Shown piece after piece: positions 59,532-64,000 of a DNA stretch of 64,000 nucleotides (the stretch's first letter is position 1; the number at the start of each line of letters is the position of its first letter). The notes under the pieces are model-generated. The model was not told the DNA's origin and ran no database searches. It saw only the letters and a program-made list of their open reading frames with translations. This stretch comes from JAWXUU01 sp044426045 (GTDB taxonomy: Bacteria > Bacillota > Clostridia > Christensenellales > CAMQZB01), in the NCBI GenBank assembly GCA_044426045.1, contig JAWXUX010000011.1:1-64000 (forward strand), given 5' to 3'. Both the position numbers and the translations under genes were made by a program.

Positions 59532-61598
59532 TTATTTCTCTTTCTCTTCTTCATAAGCTTTAACAACTTTTCTTGTTACTTCTTCTGGAGCGGATTCGTA
59601 TCTTTCGAAATGCATTGTGTATTTGCCCCTGCCTTGCGTGATTTGGCGAAGGTCTGTTGCGTATCTGAGCATTTCAGCTTGTGGAACTTCCGCTGTCACA
59701 ACTTGGCGACCTTCTGCGTTTGTTTCCATGCCCAGAATTCTTCCGCGACGTTTGTTCATGTCGCTCATAATACCGCCTGTGTATTCATCATTGACGATGA
59801 TTTCCGCTGTCATGATTGGTTCAAGCAAAATAGGAGATGCGTTTTTGAGTTCTTTGAACGCTTGACTTGCCGCCATTTTGAAGGCTACTTCAGATGAATC
59901 GACATCGTGATATTTGCCGTCAAAAACAACTGCTTTCAAGTTCACAACTGGGCATCCCGCTTGGATACCTTTCAAAAGACATTCGCGGATACCTTTTTCA
60001 ATAGCTGGGATATATTGTTTTGGCACTGCCCCGCCAACAACTTCGCTTGCAAACTCGAATTCACCTTCGTAAAGTGGTTCAAATCTCATTTTGCAGACGC
60101 CGTATTGACCGCCACCACCAGATTGTTTGATGTGTTTGCCTTCCGCTTCGATTTTCTTTCTTATTGTTTCGCGATATGAAATCTTTGGAGTTTCCAAAAG
60201 CGCTTCAACCTTGAATTTTGATTGCAATTTTTTGCAGATGATGTCAAGGTGAGTTTCACCCATACCTGAAAGCAATGTTTGATTTGTTTCGGCGTTCTTT
60301 TCGATTGTGAAAGTCACGTCTTCTTCTGCTATTCTGTAAAGTCCTTGGATGACTTTTTCTTCTTGTTTAGAATCTTTTGCTGTCACAGCAAGGGTCATCA
60401 TTGGTTTTGGGAATTCGATTTCAGGATATTTCATGCCAAACTTTTCGCTTGCAAGAGTGTCGCCTGTGTTTGTGTTTTGAAGTTTTGCAATCGCACCGAT
60501 ATCACCCGCGCAAAGGCAATCAATAGCCTTTTGTTTTTTGCCTTTCATAACAAGCGGTGCAGAGATTTTTTCAGTTTTGCCAGTTGTCATATTGATAAGG
60601 CTGTCGCCTGGCTTTAGCATACCTGTCATCACTTTCACGATATTCATTTTGCCAACGAATGGGTCTGCGATTGTTTTGAAAACTTTCACTGATGTCGCGC
60701 CTTCTTCTGAAATTGTGACTGCAACTTCGTTGCCTTCGCCATCAATCGCTTTCACATGAGTGTTTTCGCCTGGCTCGGGCATCACGCGCACGATTTGATC
60801 CATCAAGTTGAAAACGCCTTTGTTTGCTGTTGCAGATCCGCAAAGGATTGGAACTGTGCTACCTTCGTTGATACCAATTCTCACGCCTTTGATAACTTCA
60901 TCATTTGTGAGTTCAATTCCTTCAAAGAATTTGTCAAGCAAGCCTTCGTCGTTTTCCGCTGCCGCTTCGATAAGTTGTTTATATGCGTTATCCGCGGCTT
61001 CTTTATATTCCGCTGGGATGTCGATTTTGTCACGTTTTGTTTCGCCGAACCTATACGCGCGTTGGCTTAGAATAGAGATATATCCCACCATTTTGCCGTC
61101 TTCAAGCATTGGAAGTTGAAGCGGTGCGATTTTGTTGCCAAAAGTTTCTTTGAGGGCGGCTATTGTGCCTGTTATATCGGCATTTTCCTTATCAACTTGG
61201 TTGATGAAAAGCATCATTGGAAGTTTAGCTTTCAAGCATCTTTCGATTGATTTTTCAAGACCAACTGTAACTTCGCCCGTTGGACCTGCCACGATGATTG
61301 CGCCATCAGCTGCTTGCATGCCTTGATAGATTTCACCCGCGAAATCATAAAAACCTGGAAGGTCGATAAGATTTAGGCGTAGCTCTTTCCATTCACATGA
61401 TGCAACTGAAAGTGAAATTGACATTTTTTTCGCAATTTCTTGTTCTTCAAAATCCATGCACGTTGTGCCGTCTGTTATTTTACCCATGCGGTCGATTTCG
61501 CCAGCGTTATATAAAATCGCTTCGCAAAGTGAAGTTTTACCTTCACCACTGTGACCCATGACTGCAATATTCCTTATTTTTTTAGTTTCGTAGCTCAT
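59532..61598 (-). CDS. EF-G-like translational GTPase (paralog of FusA)
   Basis: 688 residues with all five EF-G domains: G domain with P-loop GHSGEGKTSLCEAIL, switch region, DLPGFYDF, NQVD; domain II; then QSGGGGQYG (domain IV) and a C-terminal GRILGMETNAEGRQVVTAEVPQAEM. It is not canonical EF-G: the P-loop lacks the DAGKT form and the G3 motif has Phe where EF-G has its catalytic His (DTPGH). This is the pattern of EF-G-like or EF-G2 proteins. Role unknown; possibly ribosome recycling, a stalled state or competition with EF-G. Not in a ribosomal operon. ATG after AAAGGGG. Confidence 0.88.
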   Translation of the reverse strand: MSYETKKIRNIAVMGHSGEGKTSLCEAILYNAGEIDRMGKITDGTTCMDFEEQEIAKKMSISLSVASCEWKELRLNLIDLPGFYDFAGEIYQGMQAADGAIIVAGPTGEVTVGLEKSIERCLKAKLPMMLFINQVDKENADITGTIAALKETFGNKIAPLQLPMLEDGKMVGYISILSQRAYRFGETKRDKIDIPAEYKEAADNAYKQLIEAAAENDEGLLDKFFEGIELTNDEVIKGVRIGINEGSTVPILCGSATANKGVFNLMDQIVRVMPEPGENTHVKAIDGEGNEVAVTISEEGATSVKVFKTIADPFVGKMNIVKVMTGMLKPGDSLINMTTGKTEKISAPLVMKGKKQKAIDCLCAGDIGAIAKLQNTNTGDTLASEKFGMKYPEIEFPKPMMTLAVTAKDSKQEEKVIQGLYRIAEEDVTFTIEKNAETNQTLLSGMGETHLDIICKKLQSKFKVEALLETPKISYRETIRKKIEAEGKHIKQSGGGGQYGVCKMRFEPLYEGEFEFASEVVGGAVPKQYIPAIEKGIRECLLKGIQAGCPVVNLKAVVFDGKYHDVDSSEVAFKMAASQAFKELKNASPILLEPIMTAEIIVNDEYTGGIMSDMNKRRGRILGMETNAEGRQVVTAEVPQAEMLRYATDLRQITQGRGKYTMHFERYESAPEEVTRKVVKAYEEEKEK

Positions 61599-61733
61599 TT
61601 TAGTTTTTCCCCTTTACTAAAAATTTGAGTGGAAACTTAAAAGCGTTGCAAATACTTGAATGCTGATATCTTTTATATCCAAATTATTAATATTCAGTTT
61701 TGCTACGCTTTAAGCCTCCAATGATTTTTATCT

Positions 61734-61762
61734 ATTATATACCAAAAATCTCCCAACTTCAA
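61734..61762 (-). promoter_or_regulatory. Promoter of the EF-G-like gene
   Basis: Minus strand TTGAAG (61757-61762), 17-bp spacer, TATAAT (61734-61739). The leader is about 130 nt; I see no known riboswitch in it. Confidence 0.6.
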
Positions 61763-61803
61763 GGGGGTTTTGAAAAAAAGTTTAGAATTTTTTTTAGAAA
61801 ATT

Positions 61804-61843
61804 AAAAAGCCCCTTATTTTTTGGGGTGATAAAGGGGCTTTTT
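61804..61843 (-). terminator. Terminator after murI
   Basis: AAAAAGCCCCTTA pairs with TAAAGGGGCTTTTT; a strong stem with T-runs on both strands, in the gap 61599-61912 between murI and the EF-G-like gene. Confidence 0.8.
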
Positions 61844-61912
61844 ATTGGGGATTTTGGAGATTGCGTTTGGAGATTTTGCTTTGGGGACTTTGATTTTTAA
61901 GGTGACTTCTGA

Positions 61913-62644
61913 TCAGTTTATCAAGCTGACATATTTGAGTTTTTCTTTAGTGTTTTCCTTTGTCATCACAAGTTTCACCGAGCCAAAACCGATTTTTTCC
62001 TTTTGAATAGATTTTGCAATGTTGCACGCGGTGCCGTTTATTCCGTCGAAAATTTTCGTTTCTTCCGAAAAGGCATAGCAAAAAACATCCCGCACCAATG
62101 CATAGTGGGTGCAACCCAAGATCAGCGACTGAAATTTTTGGGGATATGCCCGCTTGATTTTTTTGATTTCACGATATATCGCTTCTTTGTCGCCGATTTT
62201 TTCTTCTATTGTCTTGGCAAGGAGTGGGGCTGGGTGGATTATGATTTTGTTTTGAGTGTCAATAATATCCAGTTTTTCTTTCGCGCTTTCGCATGTTTTG
62301 GGCGTTGCTATCAAAAGTGCGTTTTTTATTCGCGGTTTCAAGGCGGATTTGATTTCTGGCTCTATTCCAAATATTTTTGTTTCGGGGAAAACTCGCCTTA
62401 TTTCTGAAATGGATTTCGTCGTTATTGTGTTGCACGCGATAACAACGCACTTGGTTGTTGTTTTCACAACGCTTTCAAGATTTTTTATCACATGCGAGGT
62501 GATTTGATTTTGAGTTTTACTGCCGTATGGCATATTCTCGTTATCCGCAAAATAAATATAGCTTTCTTTTCTCGCTTTCTCCCTCGTTTTGTTGAGAAGC
62601 GCTATTCCGCCGATACCGCTGTCGTAAAAAATGATTTCCTTTAT
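61913..62644 (-). CDS. murI: Glutamate racemase (possible AUA start)
   Basis: MurI makes D-glutamate for peptidoglycan. Seen: FYDSGIGGIALL (catalytic Asp/Ser region), DNENMPYGSKT, VIACNTITTKSI (first catalytic Cys) and LILGCTHYALVRD (second catalytic Cys). About 243 residues, normal. The reading frame can begin at ATG 62662, but that codon has no ribosome binding site and is directly upstream of GGGAGG. The best-placed initiation is the ATA codon at 62644, six bases after GGAGG, giving the usual family N-terminus (start-KEIIFYDSG). I report 62644 with low certainty on the start and high certainty on the enzyme. Confidence 0.88.
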   Translation of the reverse strand: MKEIIFYDSGIGGIALLNKTREKARKESYIYFADNENMPYGSKTQNQITSHVIKNLESVVKTTTKCVVIACNTITTKSISEIRRVFPETKIFGIEPEIKSALKPRIKNALLIATPKTCESAKEKLDIIDTQNKIIIHPAPLLAKTIEEKIGDKEAIYREIKKIKRAYPQKFQSLILGCTHYALVRDVFCYAFSEETKIFDGINGTACNIAKSIQKEKIGFGSVKLVMTKENTKEKLKYVSLIN

Positions 62645-62778
62645 ATTGCACCTCCCTCGCATTTTTGTGTTTTACAGCGTTTTTCGTGCTGTTTTTCACT
62701 GCAAATTTGCTCGTATAAACAAATATATGAAAAAATCACGAATTCGTTGCTAAAATTCAAAAAAAATCGTTATTTTAC

Positions 62779-62807
62779 TTGCATTTTTTCTATTATTATG
62801 ATAAAAT
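62779..62807 (+). promoter_or_regulatory. Promoter of rpsT
   Basis: Plus strand TTGCAT (62779-62784), 17-bp spacer, TAAAAT (62802-62807), 53 bp before the start codon. Confidence 0.55.
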
Positions 62808-62860
62808 CATGAAGTTAAATATGCAAATTATGTAAATTCAAATATTAAGGAGAGAAAATC

Positions 62861-63127
62861 GTGCCAAACATTAAATCAGCTAAAAAACGCGTTCTAGTGA
62901 CTAAAAAAAGAACTTTGGAAAACAAAATGACTGTTTCTGCAATCAAAACTTCACTTAAAAAATTCAATGCAGCAGTAGCAGCTAAAGACGTTGCTCTTGC
63001 AACTGAACTTTTCAACGCAACTCTTGCTCTTGTTGATCGCGCTTGCAAAAAAGGTATCTACCACAGAAATAATGCAGCTAGAAAACAATCAAGCATGCAA
63101 AAAGCTTTGAACAGCATTTCTGAATAA
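62861..63127 (+). CDS. rpsT: 30S ribosomal protein S20
   Basis: S20 binds 16S rRNA early in 30S assembly. The 88-residue protein starts MPNIKSAKKRVLVTKKRTLENKM and has the basic three-helix pattern with KKGIYHRNNAARKQSSMQKAL at the end. The start codon is GTG after AAGGAG. Monocistronic, with its own promoter and terminator, as in most bacteria. Confidence 0.97.
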   Translation: MPNIKSAKKRVLVTKKRTLENKMTVSAIKTSLKKFNAAVAAKDVALATELFNATLALVDRACKKGIYHRNNAARKQSSMQKALNSISE

Positions 63128-63155
63128 TCAGAACAATTTTAATTTAAAATAAATC

Positions 63156-63184
63156 GAGCGTGCAATTTGCACGCTCTTTTTTTG
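63156..63184 (+). terminator. Intrinsic terminator after rpsT
   Basis: GAGCGTGCA, loop ATT, TGCACGCTC, then T8. It can also serve the ABC gene on the other strand, whose stop is five bases on. Confidence 0.9.
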
Positions 63185-63188
63185 CTTT

Positions 63189-64000
63189 TTAGTCAAGTTT
63201 TGTCACCGCTTTTTGCGGTATTTTAATGCCGATTTTATCACCTATTTTAAAGGTGTTTATTATTGGTATTTCTAGTGTTTCGGTTTCAAATTCTATTGTC
63301 ATTTTATCGTGTTGAACACTTGAAATAACGCCCTCGTATTCACTGCCGATTTCAACCTTGTTTCCATCCACATAAAAGTTCTGTGTCCCTTTGGCATATA
63401 TGTTGTTTGGGAACGCAGAAAAGGCTGTTGCGATAGTTGTTGTTGCGGGCTTATTTCTTATATTTTGATAGTTATTTTTGTGAATAATACTGCCACAAAG
63501 CAATAGGGACACATCGTCTGCACCAAGGTCAAATGGGCGTGACAAAAGCAAAACGCACAGCGGTTTTTCAGTGTGGTTTTGATAGGCTTTTATCACCTTT
63601 TTGAGTGTCAAATATAGCTGTTTTTCACTGCCAATCGCCACAAAAGGACTGTCAAGCACAAGAAGACTTGGCGTTTTTTTGAGGGCTTTTATAAGGGTTA
63701 TTTCAAGCCTTTTTGAAAGTGTAAGTTCGCTGATTTTTTGGCTTTTAATATCGAAAAAACCAACCTCAGAAAGGAACTTTTTTGAAAGCTTATTTTGGTG
63801 TTTTCCCGCTTGAAAGTTATCCCCTGCGGTCGCATTTTCTTTCAAAAACCAATCGCTTAAAACGGCGGAAATTTCCGCTTTGGCTAGCTTTTTTGTGAGA
63901 ATTTCACCATTCAAAGTGATGTTTGTTTGATCTTTTTTCGGGAATAAAAGTAAATCGAGGAGAGTTGTTTTACCCTCCCCTCGATTTGCAAAGATTATAT
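63189..64000 (-). CDS. ABC transporter ATP-binding protein, degenerate, 5' end outside the window
   Basis: The open frame runs to the window edge; the shorter frame starting TTG at 63914 is not the true start, because the upstream 28 codons read ANRGEGKTTLLDLL, a Walker A. Then TLSKRLEITLIKAL stands where the LSGGQ signature should be, and Walker B is SLLVLDSPF with Ser in place of the catalytic Glu. The C-terminal part (about 65 residues, from YVDGNKVEIGSEYEGVISSV) is a TOBE/MOP-like domain as in MsmK/UgpC-type sugar importers. Probably a family member with weakened or regulatory ATPase function. Partial; no partner permease is visible. Confidence 0.75.
   Translation of the reverse strand, partial: IIFANRGEGKTTLLDLLLFPKKDQTNITLNGEILTKKLAKAEISAVLSDWFLKENATAGDNFQAGKHQNKLSKKFLSEVGFFDIKSQKISELTLSKRLEITLIKALKKTPSLLVLDSPFVAIGSEKQLYLTLKKVIKAYQNHTEKPLCVLLLSRPFDLGADDVSLLLCGSIIHKNNYQNIRNKPATTTIATAFSAFPNNIYAKGTQNFYVDGNKVEIGSEYEGVISSVQHDKMTIEFETETLEIPIINTFKIGDKIGIKIPQKAVTKLD

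Noticed and set aside
63189..63914. Complete 241-residue gene starting at 63914
   Set aside because: The frame continues to the window edge with a Walker A motif, so the gene is truncated by the window, not starting there.

Overview
The window looks like chromosome from a low-GC, spore-forming anaerobe of the class Clostridia (Bacillota). The evidence is a spoIIIA engulfment operon, the clostridial gene order miaB-mutS-mutL-miaA-hfq-(methionine gamma-lyase), a ferredoxin-dependent indolepyruvate oxidoreductase (iorAB), an [FeFe]-hydrogenase-like sensory operon, and strong AGGAGG ribosome binding sites. Species cannot be named from sequence alone. Almost all genes lie on the minus strand. The plus-strand genes are a class A penicillin-binding protein, serC-serA, rpsT and one coat-like protein.

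Layout. 0.3-9.9 kb: ProB-like kinase, Cys-rich mini-protein, methionine gamma-lyase family enzyme, then hfq, miaA, mutL, mutS and miaB. 10-12.3 kb: PBP1A. 12.5-15.8 kb: GntR regulator, Gfo/Idh/MocA oxidoreductase and mannonate dehydratase (uronate use). 16.1-20.7 kb: MATE exporter, coaD, rsmD, 5-formyl-THF cyclo-ligase, alr, ACT protein. 20.8-26 kb: two phenylacetate-CoA-ligase-type enzymes around iorAB (arylpyruvate fermentation). 26.3-36.2 kb: complete UMP pathway operon pyrC-carA-carB-pyrK-pyrD-pyrF-pyrE-pyrB behind a leader with a short peptide and an intrinsic terminator. 36.6-39.9 kb: DRTGG / anti-sigma-type ATPase / hydrogenase-like / DRTGG / PHP operon. 40-45.8 kb: recQ, heparinase II/III-like protein, argH. 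46-50.4 kb: spoIIIAA-AF plus AH (AG absent). 50.5-52.9 kb: serC-serA. 53-56.2 kb: SSB-like protein, PdaB-like deacetylase, amino-acid permease. 57-59.2 kb: probable spore-surface cluster. 59.5-64 kb: EF-G-like GTPase, glutamate racemase, rpsT, and an edge-truncated ABC ATPase with a degenerate active site.

The most unusual content is between the genes. Nine full copies and one partial copy of a roughly 210-290 bp palindromic element (called HFP here, heptamer-flanked palindrome) sit directly at gene 3' ends. Each has a conserved inverted-repeat core bounded by tandem 7-bp arrays, usually about four units per side. The 7-mer differs between copies (GGTGAAA, GTGAAAA, GTGAATA), and in two copies the two arms have changed together, as has the adjoining core. 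At the right-hand edge some copies carry a small hairpin with a 3-nt loop that re-copies the end of the neighbouring gene, including its stop codon. Independently, about nine other genes have a 9-48 bp direct tandem duplication spanning their own stop codon. A second, MITE-like family (M2, 16-bp ends, flanked by TTAT) has two copies and one solo end. I regard these 3'-end structures as the best candidate for something undescribed; their mechanism and function are inference.

Limits: no database search was possible. Gene names rest on motifs, length and neighbourhood read directly from the translated sequence.
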